From Canna indica (lineage: Eukaryota; Streptophyta; Magnoliopsida; Zingiberales; Cannaceae): a stretch of 64,000 nucleotides of DNA. Below, in pieces: positions 35,344-44,715 of this stretch (its first letter is position 1; each line of letters starts with the position of its first letter). The stretch covers positions 56,250,501 to 56,314,500 of the forward strand of contig CP136891.1 in NCBI GenBank assembly GCA_034359265.1. The letters run 5' to 3'. A model generated the notes under the pieces. That model ran no database searches and had not been told where the DNA came from. It saw nothing but the letters and a program-made list of their open reading frames with translations. Position numbers and translations under genes: made by a program.

Positions 35344-36721
35344 CTAATTAGGTACCCAAAGTGTCTTAACAATACTATGGTTCACTTTAAAAGCACAATC
35401 ATAAATCACATGCCCATATATGCCACAACAAAAGCAATGAGTATGAAATTCTTTCTTTTTACCATTCTTATGAATATGAGGTATAATGTTAGAATGTTTG
35501 GCATGAGAAACATGATGAGCACGAGCATTCTTAAAAGAAATATTTTTCTTCCGGGAATTTCTAAATGATGAAGCATGTGATAAATTACTAGTTTTTCTAT
35601 TCAAGAAAACAACCTCATTTTTTAAGTCGTTATTGGATTTGTGTAAAGCTTGTATTTGAGATTTCAACAAGCAATTTTCATTTCTCAAAATATCATGCTC
35701 AAATTTGAAATCATTTGTACAATCCTTACCATTCAGATTCACATTATTTTTCATGTTCTCATTTTCATTTCTAATTTTTGACATCTTAATTAACAACTCA
35801 TCATTTTCAATTTTTAATTTTTAATTTCTATGTTTCAAGTCCTTAATTTCAAATTTTAAAATATCATGGCAAGAATCAAAAGACTTGGACTTTATGTTCT
35901 CATTTTCTAGCTCTAAAGCATGCACGTGGGAACTAAGCTTAGAGTTTTCTTTCTTTAATTTTCTATTTTCTTTATTCTATTTCATATGCAATTCATACAT
36001 TTTTCTACATTCTTCAATCAACTCATCATATGACATGTAAAAGGAGCTTGAGTTGCTAGAATAACTATTTTTTTACAAGAAGCGGTAGAATTTACCTCAT
36101 CATCAAATCCCATGAGCCAAAGTTGAGAGGTGGCTTCATTGTCATGACAAGAGGATGCTTCTCGTAATTCGAAGGTGGATGCTGAAGCACTTGTCCTCTT
36201 CTTGGCATTCTTCTTTGATGAAGGGTAATTCCTTTTAATGTGCCCATTTTCCTTGCACAAGTAGGATATAACCTTTCTTTTTTGGCTTTTTGATTTGCTT
36301 CTTTGACTAGAAGCACTAAGATCATCAAAATCAAGGTTAATACTAGCTAGGGGGATGATCATTGTCATCATCACCCTCAACAAATGTATTAAGCTCTTCG
36401 GTTTTAGCATAATCATATAACATATTTAATGTGGCCCAAATATCAAATGCGAAAGGACAATGCATAACCTTTTCAAGTATATCATTTGAAAAAGAGCAAT
36501 ATAGAAGATGCGTTGTTTTAGCATTCAATTGAAATAATTTACCTTGTTCTTGAGTCCAATCATTAATGTCAATGGTGGGGCTCAACATATTAATTCTTTA
36601 GCATGCATCATAGATCTAAACTTTGTGTTTTAAGAAATATTGTATAAATTATACTCTTCTAAACACCAAAATTTACCTCATCAAACCTAGGTTGTGCAAA
36701 CGCTATACTCTCTAGTGTCAT
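35344..36721 (-). pseudogene. element B gag
   Basis: Starts MTLESIAFAQPRFDE. The UBN2-like gag part includes INDWTQEQGKLFQLNAKTTH and FDIWATLNMLYDYAKTEELN (about 36400-36570). The first zinc knuckle region reads CARKMGTLKGI in one frame and YLCKENGHIKRNYP in the other, so it is damaged. Then comes a coiled-coil segment (about 35560-35800) and a second knuckle, CFCCGIYGHVIYDC (about 35392-35435), in CX2CX4HX4C spacing. It ends at LWVPN. In SIRE-type elements such a WVP segment leads into protease; here the frame stops and nothing pol-like follows. There are several frameshifts. Confidence 0.85.
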
Positions 36722-36774
36722 TCTAGGATCGAGACTAGAAGTAGACGAGATGATGATATCTCAATCCATAACCC

Positions 36775-36786
36775 GTTCTGATACCA
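36775..36786 (-). promoter_or_regulatory. primer-binding site of element B
   Basis: TGGTATCAGAAC on the minus strand, three bases inside the 5' LTR end, matches the initiator-Met tRNA site TGGTATCAGAGC in 11 of 12 positions. Confidence 0.8.
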
Positions 36787-36788
36787 AA

Positions 36789-38017
36789 TGTTGGTGAAAT
36801 GGCCTACACTAAATGGGGGGTGAATAGTATATTATCTAAAACTTTAGCCTAAATCGACTTATCGTTTCTTAAAACACTTAGGCAAATTATCAATTTAAAG
36901 ACTAAATGTGGAAGCGATTAATAAATCAATTAACACAAACAAAGATCAATGCTAACATATGGATTTATAGTGGTTCGGTAACCAGCCTACTCCACTACCT
37001 AAGCACCCCTGCTTAGGATTTCAACCTAATCCACTAGATGTAGAGTTCCTTTACAATGAGGACTTTTCACCGGAAAGTCACCGCTCTCACACCCGGAAGT
37101 CTCCGCCTTCCTACCGAGAGCACTTTTCCACCTCACTCTCCCTAATGACACTCTAATCCTATATTACACCGGTGGAATTATTCCTAAACACCAAGGCAAC
37201 CACCCACTCAATCAACCTAGCACTATAGGTTTACACACTTGATAGACAATGAAATAAACAACAAAATACAATAACAAATGGAGCAATAAACAAAACAATA
37301 ATACTTAGCTCCAACAAGAATCACCTAGCTCCTCTTGATGCCTTGATAAGGTAAATCTTTAAGGATTCAAAGGCAAGATCAAGAATGAAGGTTCAAGGCT
37401 AGGGTTTGACCAAAGGTGAATCAATGAAAGCTTAGGAATGATCAAAGATGACTCAATGAAGTATTGGATGGCCATGGAAGGTAGTCAAGGGCTTGTATTT
37501 ATAAGCTATGAAAGAAGGGAGCCAAAATAGCTCACCCAACGGGTAGATTTTTGCCCGTTAGCACTACCCGGTCGGTGGTCGGCTGATGGCCGGTCGACTA
37601 GCCACCAACCAGAGCTCACTGTCCATTTCCGAGCTCTGCTGGTCGGTGGCCACTTGATGGCCAGTCGACCGGCCATCGATCATCCATCGACTGGAAAGTT
37701 GAAACCAACCTGATTTTGGATGATTTTGCAGTTCATCGTTCATTTCCGAATTTTGGTTCTTTAGGGATCCAGGTATCGTGTCGAGGATTTTACATATTTT
37801 CTAGATGCCCCAAAACCTAGACTCTATCTTTTTTGACAAATCTGAGCGGATCGATCAATGTCCTTCCGATTTTTTAATTTATTCGATATTTTTTATCGCG
37901 GACGTCGAGCGCTAACCGACTTGGAATCTAAAAGTATTTCTCAATAAAATTATTAGTTTCATGTTTGTTATCATCAAAATCAAGATTAAGACCAATGTTG
38001 AAAATCTTAGGCCAAGA
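36789..38017 (-). repeat. 5' LTR of element B
   Basis: Minus-strand LTR with GGCCATTTCACCAACA at its 3' end (36789 on the plus strand) and a TCTTGGCCTAAG start at 38017, where the first bases have drifted from TGTTGG. It carries the family phrases: TTTATAGTGGTTCGG, a run of GGTCGGTGGCC-type motifs (37570-37690), and TTGTTATCATCAAAATC near 37970. It is flanked on the right by ATCAT; the left border of the whole B complex has ATGAT, one mismatch away from a target duplication. Confidence 0.85.
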
Positions 38018-38634
38018 ATCATGACCTTAGAATCATTTGCCCGAGTTCATGGGGTTCATCATAGTCTTATTAACATCTAAAGATGCAGCATATGACAAAC
38101 AGTTGCCTCATTATTATTTACTACCTTCAAATAGTCCCTAAACACATTGAAACGTGATTGGCTTAAGGGCACTATTCCTTTGAATAATGTGTTCATCGAA
38201 GGATCCCGAGCCGACAGGTAGAGGAGTGGTAGCCTTTGTGACCCTGGGGTATTTCTCCTTTCTCTGGTGAGGCGTGTTATAGACTTCGTCCGGGAGGACG
38301 GAAACTGGTCTCCTCTTCGAGTGATTATTTTCTTCATGCTCTGAGCAGCGACACTAGTAATCGGTCGGGTTTTATTCCCGGGACCACGTCAGCATCTCGA
38401 CCTAGGCTGTTAACCATTGGTTCTCTGCCTCAAGGTCATTTGTTCTACACTGGGATTCTTCCAGTGAGGGATTGACTGGTGTTGGAGAGTCGCTCCTCAC
38501 TGTTTCAGCGTCTTTAGGTAGTGGGGGTACTTTGCCACTAGGGTGTTGCTTACGTACGGCGGCGTTCGCCTGACTCTGGGTACCAATCATTGCGGGGCAG
38601 GTAAGATTTACTAGGCCCCATGATGGGCGCCAAA
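38018..38634 (-). pseudogene. gypsy gag N-terminus and primer site
   Basis: On the minus strand TTTGGCGCCCATCATGGGG (38616-38634) is the primer-site and leader phrase of Tat-type gypsy elements. It is followed by an ORF starting MIGTQSQANAAVRKQ (38590), with NDLEAENQWLTA (38402-38437), then MKKIITRRGDQFPSSRTKS and YLSARDPSMNTLF (38160-38337). A few stops separate these parts. It ends at the B insertion and plausibly continues in the gag at 28461-27385. Confidence 0.8.
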
Positions 38635-38792
38635 TGTTCTTGCCTGAAGTCGGAGCGATGCGATCTGGTCCAATGTGTCTCTAGGTTGCTTGAGGTGTGT
38701 TATATCTGTATATATTACAAGATGAGGATGGATAAGCCCCATGATCGGGATGTTGCTAAGTTCACCCTTGGAAACATGACGATTTAGAATTC
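38635..38792 (-). repeat. remnant of the gypsy 5' LTR
   Basis: TGTTCTTGCCTGAAGTCGG next to the primer site fits the end of a gypsy LTR read on the minus strand. Only about 160 bp remain before the plus-strand LTR of element D begins; the exact border is uncertain. Confidence 0.6.
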
Positions 38793-39699
38793 AAGTATCG
38801 TGGACTTCGGAGCTTAGGAGTGTCCTAAGTTAGGTCTAAGCTTTAAATTTTCTTTATAAACACTTCACGGCCTTGAGTTTGGTGTCCTCAATGTGTTAAC
38901 AAGTCAAAACTAATGCTCGAAACCCGAAAAATCAGAAAAATAGCCATGATCACTTGTGTTTAGCTGATCTTCGGTTGATTGAAGGCTACTAAAATTTTCC
39001 AATAAAGTTAGGCCGAAGCTCGGCAGATCCTTGGTCGATTGAACTTCGATCGAAGATCGACCGACGACCCCAACAGATATTTTTTCACTAGTTGAATGGC
39101 CAAATTTGGCTCTACCCCTTTGTGTGCCCTATATATACCCCGTGATCGGGCACCCTTTGACTCACTACTGTTCGTTGATCATATTCTTGAGTTCTTAAGC
39201 ACAAAAGAGAAAGTTCCCAAGTGTTAACTCTCATTTCCACTTTTGTAAGCCTTTCTACTACTCTTAAGCCTTCTAGACACCTTGAGGACATTACTTTGAG
39301 GCTTCATAGCTCTAGGAAGTAGCAAGGAGAGGCTTAATAAGGTGTTCAAATATATATTTCTTTCGCTTCTCCTCTTGTTTACTTGTTGTCCTGCATTTAT
39401 ATTTGCTTGTGATTGTTAGAAAGGTGCAGATGACACACCTAGGTTTTAGATTGATTGTTGTTTCCTTAGGATTGTCATTGAGGCACTCTCAAGTGTGGAG
39501 ACATAAGTCCTTAGTTAACCCTCACCGTAGTAAAAACAATTCATTATTAATGAACTGTTTGAAATCCTTGGTGCTGAGCCAAGGTAGTGGATGTAGAGAA
39601 CGACTCGAACCACTATAAATTATCTTTTTTGCATTTATTTGAATGATTTACTTGCTTGGTATCATTTTTGTATCATATTCGTCTCATTTAGTGAAGTAA
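38793..39699 (+). repeat. element D 5' LTR, part left of the Harbinger insertion
   Basis: Plus-strand SIRE-like LTR, diverged from A-C and F. It has a TATATATACC box near 39128, a TCTCTTTTGTGC-like R region near 39200, and the shared phrase GAACCACTATAAATTAT... near 39610-39625 (compare ACCACTATAAATCACC in A). It breaks at TAA (39697-39699), the target duplication of the Harbinger element, and resumes at 46974. The left border is approximate. Confidence 0.65.
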
Positions 39700-39960
39700 G
39701 GGCGCATTCATTTGCGAAAATATCTTTTGACTTTTCGTTTCGTGAAAACCGAAATGGATTTTCAAATTTCGGAATTTTGGTTTTGATTTTTTTGTTTGGC
39801 GAAAACGCGTTTGTTTGACATGTCCAAATTTCATGTTTCGCGAAATGAAATCAGCGAAAACTTATTTATTTTGTGCTGATTTCGTTGACAATTTTCGGGA
39901 CGAAAATTGAAACTGTGTATGTTTATCAAACATAGTTTTAGTTTCACTTTATTAAGTTAT
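39700..39960. repeat. left terminal and subterminal region of the Harbinger element
   Basis: Contains the left terminal repeat and several GCGAAAA/TTTTCGC words, with one perfect palindrome TTTCGCGAAA at 39836-39845. The right end has the same palindrome twice (46792-46801, 46867-46876). They are possible binding sites for the transposase or its Myb partner. Confidence 0.55.
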
Positions 39961-40773
39961 ACTATTTTATTATAATTTATTTAATTTGATATCATTAACT
40001 CAAATTTAAAAAATATATGAATAATATTAATTAGTTGATAAATATATTGTGAATATTATTTATTTAGGGTGTAAAAATCATTAAAAAATATTTTATTATA
40101 TTTTTTAATTTATAAATAATTCAAAAAAATATTTGTAAATAATTTTAGTTAGTTAATAAAAATATAAGCTAAGTATTAATATTATCATGAATTAATTATC
40201 AATTAAATATCAACTAAATATGAGTTACGTATCAACTAAGTATGAACTCGTATTTTTTTACTTCTTTAACTAACCCAACTTAATAATGGTTGAAATTATT
40301 GATTTTCACACAAAGACAATGGCATATGACATATGGCCCGTGAGTATTAGAACATTCTGTTTCCATGAAGCAATGTGTCTTGTTTTACACCCTTTTGTTA
40401 TCATCATTAATTGGAGGTTTGTACACCCTTTTTTGCTAATAGTATTCTACTTCTTTTCACTAGTGATTGTGACCGGCTTTCTAAAATTAAATCTGAAAGA
40501 CCTTATGAAGTTATACATTTCTCCTTTGGTGTCCTTGTATCTTTTTACTTTGTATGTGAATACTTCATTTTTTGCTACAGTGTTATCTATTCTAATTTGT
40601 TATGTCCTTGGAGACTTGAACACTCTTTAGAAATTTGAGTCTAAAAATAATTGCAATTTTTAAAGATGTAGTAGTTTCCATGAAATAGTAGTTGTCGTAA
40701 TGCTTATAGCTGCAATAACTGAAACTAAAAATGAAAAGATGCATGTTAGTAATAATGCAATTATTTTCTTTAG

Positions 40774-40929
40774 GTTGTTGAGAGTAGAGGAAAGAACATA
40801 GAAATTGCTGTAATGACCAAAGATCATGGTCTCCGTCAACTTGATGAAGCTGAGATCGATGCTATTGTTGTCGAGATAGAGGCACAGAAAGCGGTAGCTG
40901 AAGCAGCAAAGATGTTTCTATTAACTTAG
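40774..40929 (+). pseudogene. captured last-exon fragment of proteasome subunit alpha type-7
   Basis: An open stretch of 51 codons plus stop reads VVESRGKNIEIAVMTKDHGL, then RQLDEAEIDAIVVEIEAQKA and VAEAAKM. This matches the C-terminal end of the 20S proteasome alpha-4 (alpha type-7, PAD1) subunit, a ring component of the protein-degrading core particle. It is preceded directly by TTATTTTCTTTAG, a good splice acceptor, so it was copied from genomic DNA with its intron. The usual final Lys/Pro-rich codons are replaced by FLLT and a stop. No other exon of the gene was recognised. It lies on the strand opposite to the transposase, inside the Harbinger element. Confidence 0.85.
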
Positions 40930-41085
40930 ATTGTAACCTGGTAATAATGATCAATGGCATACAAGGTTCTTTAAGTATCAAATACAATAACATGTTTTTA
41001 TTAACTTAGATTGTAACTTGGTAATACTGATCAATGGCATACAAGGTTTTTTAAGTATCAAATACAATAACATGTTTTTATTAAC
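40915..41085 (+). repeat. tandem duplication after the proteasome fragment
   Basis: Two copies of an about 78-bp unit, starting near 40919 and 40999 and containing TTAACTTAGATTGTAAC and GATCAATGGCATACAAGG. They differ at a few positions. It begins within the stop region of the captured exon, so it probably duplicates 3' UTR sequence of the host gene. Confidence 0.8.
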
Positions 41086-41266
41086 TATATCCTAAGCAGG
41101 TTACTGCATCCGCCTGAGGTTAATGAGACAATGGAAGTTGCCAATCGGAAAACGTCGGCCGGCATCAAGCATTGCTACGTTTCTTTTTTTTTCATACACT
41201 CACCGATAAGCATTGCATAATAATTACAACCCAGCAACCAAGCACCATCAACAATACTGTTGTCAG

Positions 41267-41340
41267 TGAGGATCGTTGATGGAATAGGATGACAAAATCA
41301 ACTATGTTTGATTTTTTACCTTGTCCATCAACAATCCTCA
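41267..41340. repeat. hairpin-forming inverted repeat
   Basis: TGAGGATCGTTGATGGA (41267-41283) and TCCATCAACAATCCTCA (41324-41340) are reverse complements except for one position. The loop contains a further short AAAATCAA/TTGATTTT pair. Confidence 0.6.
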
Positions 41341-41481
41341 CGACATCAATTTTGACGGTACGGTAAAAATGTAGGACAATGAAGAAAAATGTGTATCACC
41401 ATTAGTTGATGATCGTCTCCAATTCATAGTTCACCAAAATAAAGTTTGCCCATTATCTTAAAACAACCAAAGTATTAAGCA

Positions 41482-41622
41482 TAACCAAACAATGAAATAT
41501 ATAAGCACAACCACGCATTTATATAAGCACAACCAAATAATGAAATATAAGCACAACCACGCATTTATGTAAGCACAACCAAATAATGAAATATAAGCAC
41601 AACCACACATTTATATAAAACC
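41482..41622. repeat. 46-bp tandem repeat, three copies
   Basis: Three units starting near 41482, 41531 and 41577 with the core AACCAAATAATGAAATATAA followed by GCACAACCACGCATTTAT. They lie between the captured gene fragment and the GRF ORF. Confidence 0.7.
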
Positions 41623-41808
41623 ATAACTGATAAAGGGCAATATTACTTTACGACCTTAGGAGGAAAGTGCGCATAACCATTGATTGGTTATCGCCTCCAA
41701 TTCCCCGCCGATATAAAACTAAAGTTAATCAAATAATAAGATAAAGTAGTCAAATTACATTAGTATTCCAATAAAGTATTTAGGTTTACATCATTATTCT
41801 TATCTACC

Positions 41809-42114
41809 CTACTTAAACAAAAAAATAATTGCAACGAAAATAAGTACTATCAACCCCTTGCAACCCATGTCAAGGAGCTTGTCCATTTTTGCCTCAAGTG
41901 AAAAGAGGTCCCTACTTCTTTGGTTCACTTCTTCTTCCTCATCGCGTATTGTCGTTGCAATGGGAGTGATCCATCGGAAGAATTGACAATTGAGAATGTC
42001 AATTTTGTCTCTATTTATGCAAGTCGCATATAATCGACCAGGATTTTTCTCACTTTCACTTATCCCTACCGCGGCCCGCAAACCGCAAAAACATTCTCTG
42101 TTTTGATATCTCAA
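41809..42114 (-). CDS. small GRF-type zinc-finger protein with C-terminal membrane segment
   Basis: A 101-residue open frame. Residues 8-48 read CFCGLRAAVGISESEKNPGR, then a LYATC and CQFFRW segment, the CXC...NPGR.F/Y..C...C.FF.W pattern of the GRF zinc finger, a nucleic-acid-binding fold. A charged stretch with EEEEVNQRSRDLFSLEAKMDK follows (short coiled coil), and the last about 18 residues (GLIVLIFVAIIFLFK) are hydrophobic, likely a membrane anchor. This is the only main frame in the Harbinger element without a stop. It lies downstream of the transposase on the same strand. It may be an accessory gene of the transposon or a captured host gene; its role is unknown. Confidence 0.7.
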   Translation of the reverse strand: MRYQNRECFCGLRAAVGISESEKNPGRLYATCINRDKIDILNCQFFRWITPIATTIRDEEEEVNQRSRDLFSLEAKMDKLLDMGCKGLIVLIFVAIIFLFK

Positions 42115-42291
42115 ATATGTTTAGCTTATTCGGGATGAAGAAGCTGTCATACTATTTAATGAAACTAAAATTAGTATATTGTTGGTAACATACACTATCA
42201 TAGAATTCTAAGTAGCAATTAAGTCTATTATAAGTCCAAGATAGAGAATTCTATTTACATGCTTAAACCTAATTAAAATATGGAAGGGCAA

Positions 42292-43478
42292 TCAGCGTTG
42301 ATGTGCCCAAAGTTGATTTGCAATCCCTTCCCGAATGTCATGCATAACATTTTGAGTTGAAGAAGATTCATCTGCTAGCGAGTAATTCAGCATCATCTTT
42401 AATATCAGAAAACGTGCTTTCAATAGTCCAAAGCATTGTTCGATTACGTTCCGAACGGAGGAATGTCGTTGATTGAACAATTCTCTTTTTGTTGAGGGGC
42501 CTCGACTACGATAATATGATCTATGGTACCTTTCACCACGATAAGGTGCCAAAAATCCAGATACGTTCGGGTATCCCGCATCAACCACGTAGAATTCATC
42601 TAACAAAAGGTAAGAAAAATTTCTATTAAAAGCAAATCAACACTAAGGAAGTGATTACGTTGAGTTAAATTTACCTCCTATTAGCATAGGAAAATCTGAG
42701 TTAGGAGAATAAATAGTGTGGCGGAAAATACGCGCGTCATTCGCGCTTCCCTCCCAACCACTCTTTACATAGGTGAATAGCATGTTGTGTGTGCAAGCTG
42801 CCATTACATTTTGTGTAATGGTTCCCTTACGACCCCGATATAAAGATGCCTTATTTGCAGGAATGAATGTCAAGATATGTGTCTCGTCTATCGCTCCTAT
42901 GCAATTCTACAAAAGGATTATTCAAATGTTAAACAAACCCTATGGTATTATATATAAGGACTAGGAATGGATGTTACCTTAAAATAAGGGAACCACCTAG
43001 GATGCCCTTCAATTTCAGGTTGAACAGTTCGAGGTTCTCGGGATTTGATAATTTCTGTCCCCAACCTAAGAACCACTGCAAGTGTCAACTTGAACCACTT
43101 GTGACACGTTTAAGTGGAGTGTTGATAGCGCTCCGCAACCACTCTCACTCCTTCATTATGACAAAGTGTATATAAGAACATTGCAACTGCTTGCTCCATA
43201 AATATATTTTGGTCTTCTAAGCCAAGTCTCCTAAGATCGGTGCATAATCTAAGGAATAGACTTGGCTCCATACGCAAGTTCTCATATCATCGTACAAGAC
43301 TATGTATTAACTCCTGCACATAATCTGCACCTCTCAAAATTGAAGTGCGCACTGCTCTTCTTGGGGTTGGATTTTCTAATTCATCCAACTTATCCAGTAT
43401 GTCCAACATGAGTAATAATACCAAGTCATCGAAAATTTCTTCATCACTATAAAATGTACGTGGAGGTTGATGACTCAT
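42292..43478 (-). pseudogene. PIF/Harbinger DDE transposase, three exons, two nonsense mutations
   Basis: Exon 1 (42978-43478) starts MSHQPPRTFYSDEEIF and includes AMFLYTLCHNEGVRVVAERY. Exon 2 (42675-42906) starts NCIGAIDETHI (first catalytic Asp) and has GRKGTITQNVMAAC and GWEGSANDARIF. Exon 3 (42292-42599) has YVVDAGYPNVSGFLAPYRG (second Asp) and RNVIEQCFGLLK (Glu). The introns of 71 and 75 bp (42907-42977, 42600-42674) have GT-AG borders and keep the frame. Two in-frame stops occur in exon 1, near 43285 (after LVR) and near 43108 (after QHST), each a one-base change from the usual residue. The catalytic triad is otherwise kept. The protein would be about 346 residues, normal for the family. 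Confidence 0.88.
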
Positions 43479-43655
43479 TCTACGATAATTAAAAAATAAG
43501 TAAAACATAATGCATGAAAATATAACGCATGAAAGTAAACAAACTAGAAATAAATTGTTCAGTTCAGTTCATAACCAAAGCATGAAAAATAATAATAATA
43601 AAGTATTCTTACACGCATTGTTCAATCCATTCACCATAAAAATTAAAATAAAGTG

Positions 43656-44575
43656 TCACCCATGCAAACTTTGCATCCATTTATTGAGATGTTCGTCATT
43701 CAATGACATAACAAGTGGTCGAGCATCTGGGTGCTCAACCAAGAAAGTCATTGTCTTAAACAAGTGAGCTTCAGGTAGCCCTTCCACACTAGTAATGCGT
43801 CCAACACAATTTGGGACGTTATATGGATCCGGGGGTGATGTGTACACTGAAGCTACATCACTTCGACGGGCTGCATAGTGATTTGAAATAAGTTCATACA
43901 ACTTTTTCTTCTCCTATTCTAGAGTTGATCACATCGATGATTTACCTCTTTTATTGTTGCATGAGGAAATAGATGGACGTTTATCTACCTCCTCAACACT
44001 ATCATCATCTTCCTCCACTAAGGGCTCCTTCCCACATACATCCGGATTCAAATATTCCTTCTCTAGCATACGCTCTTCATCCGAATCCATTGGGGGTTGT
44101 GTTGATGATCGGGCCATCCCACCAGTTGCAGATTGATTTTGAAATATCAATTCCATCAAATTATAGTGTGGTGGTGGCCCATTCTTAAAGGGTTTGAAAT
44201 AACTTTTTGTCGTTCCTTTCTGCACACGAAAAAAAAAATTCTAAAACCAACTAACTTAACCCCATTGATTAAATACAAAACAACATACCGATGAGTTCAA
44301 CACTATTTCATCGGCATCAATCTTCCCCGTGTCAGGATTCCATGTGACCCCAGTATGGTTAATCAACTCTTGGAAATCCTTATATAAACGAAGAAGTTGT
44401 GTTTTTTTAGACTTACATTTCTCCACCCCGTAATTAGTCTCACACTTCTCCTCCAGTTTTTTACTAATATCTTCCCATACAGTCTTATCAAAATTGAGAT
44501 TGCCTAATTCAGCTTGTTTATTTTGCAAGAGGTACAAAAATTATTCTGTGGCATTCTTTGGCCACCCAGCTTGTT
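43656..44575 (-). pseudogene. Myb/SANT-like Harbinger partner protein, two exons
   Basis: Exon 1 (44289 to about 44575) holds a Myb/SANT-like (Myb_DNA-bind_3) domain with FDKTVWEDISKKLEEKC, YGVEKCKSKKTQLLRLYKDF and HTGVTWNPDTGKI. A 69-bp intron (44220-44288, GT-AG) follows. Exon 2 (43656-44219) has PPPHYNLMELIF, an acidic region and the C-terminal VEGLPEAHLFKTMTFLVEH and DEHLNKWMQSL segment. In-frame stops occur near 44542, 43925 and 43910. In PIF/Harbinger systems this second protein binds the ends and assists the transposase. The N-terminus is uncertain because the sequence just upstream contains a short AAATAAACAAGCTG duplication. Confidence 0.82.
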
Positions 44576-44715
44576 TATTTTGAGGACTCCGACTTTTCTC
44601 TCGGATTCCGATGGCCACCCATATGTTCAACTTATTATATCTAGGGGGAAATATATTTGTAAGCTAACCATAAGCAACATATAAACATTTACATATATAT
44701 AAATGAAACAATAAA

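Larger units (their letters stand above)
29994..38017 (-). mobile_element. element B: pol-less SIRE-like LTR element
   Basis: Minus-strand order: 5' LTR (36789-38017), primer site, gag (35344-36721), non-coding spacer with polypurine tracts, and a 3' LTR whose distal half is missing (29994-30454 plus 32885-33295). A gypsy solo LTR interrupts the 3' LTR. The downstream ORF present in A and C is absent, apparently removed by a deletion near 33600-33950. No pol motif is present. Confidence 0.8.

Noticed and set aside
40774..40929. A functional host proteasome gene
   Set aside because: Only the last exon and part of an intron are present, the terminal codons are altered, and it sits inside a transposon. 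It is a captured fragment.
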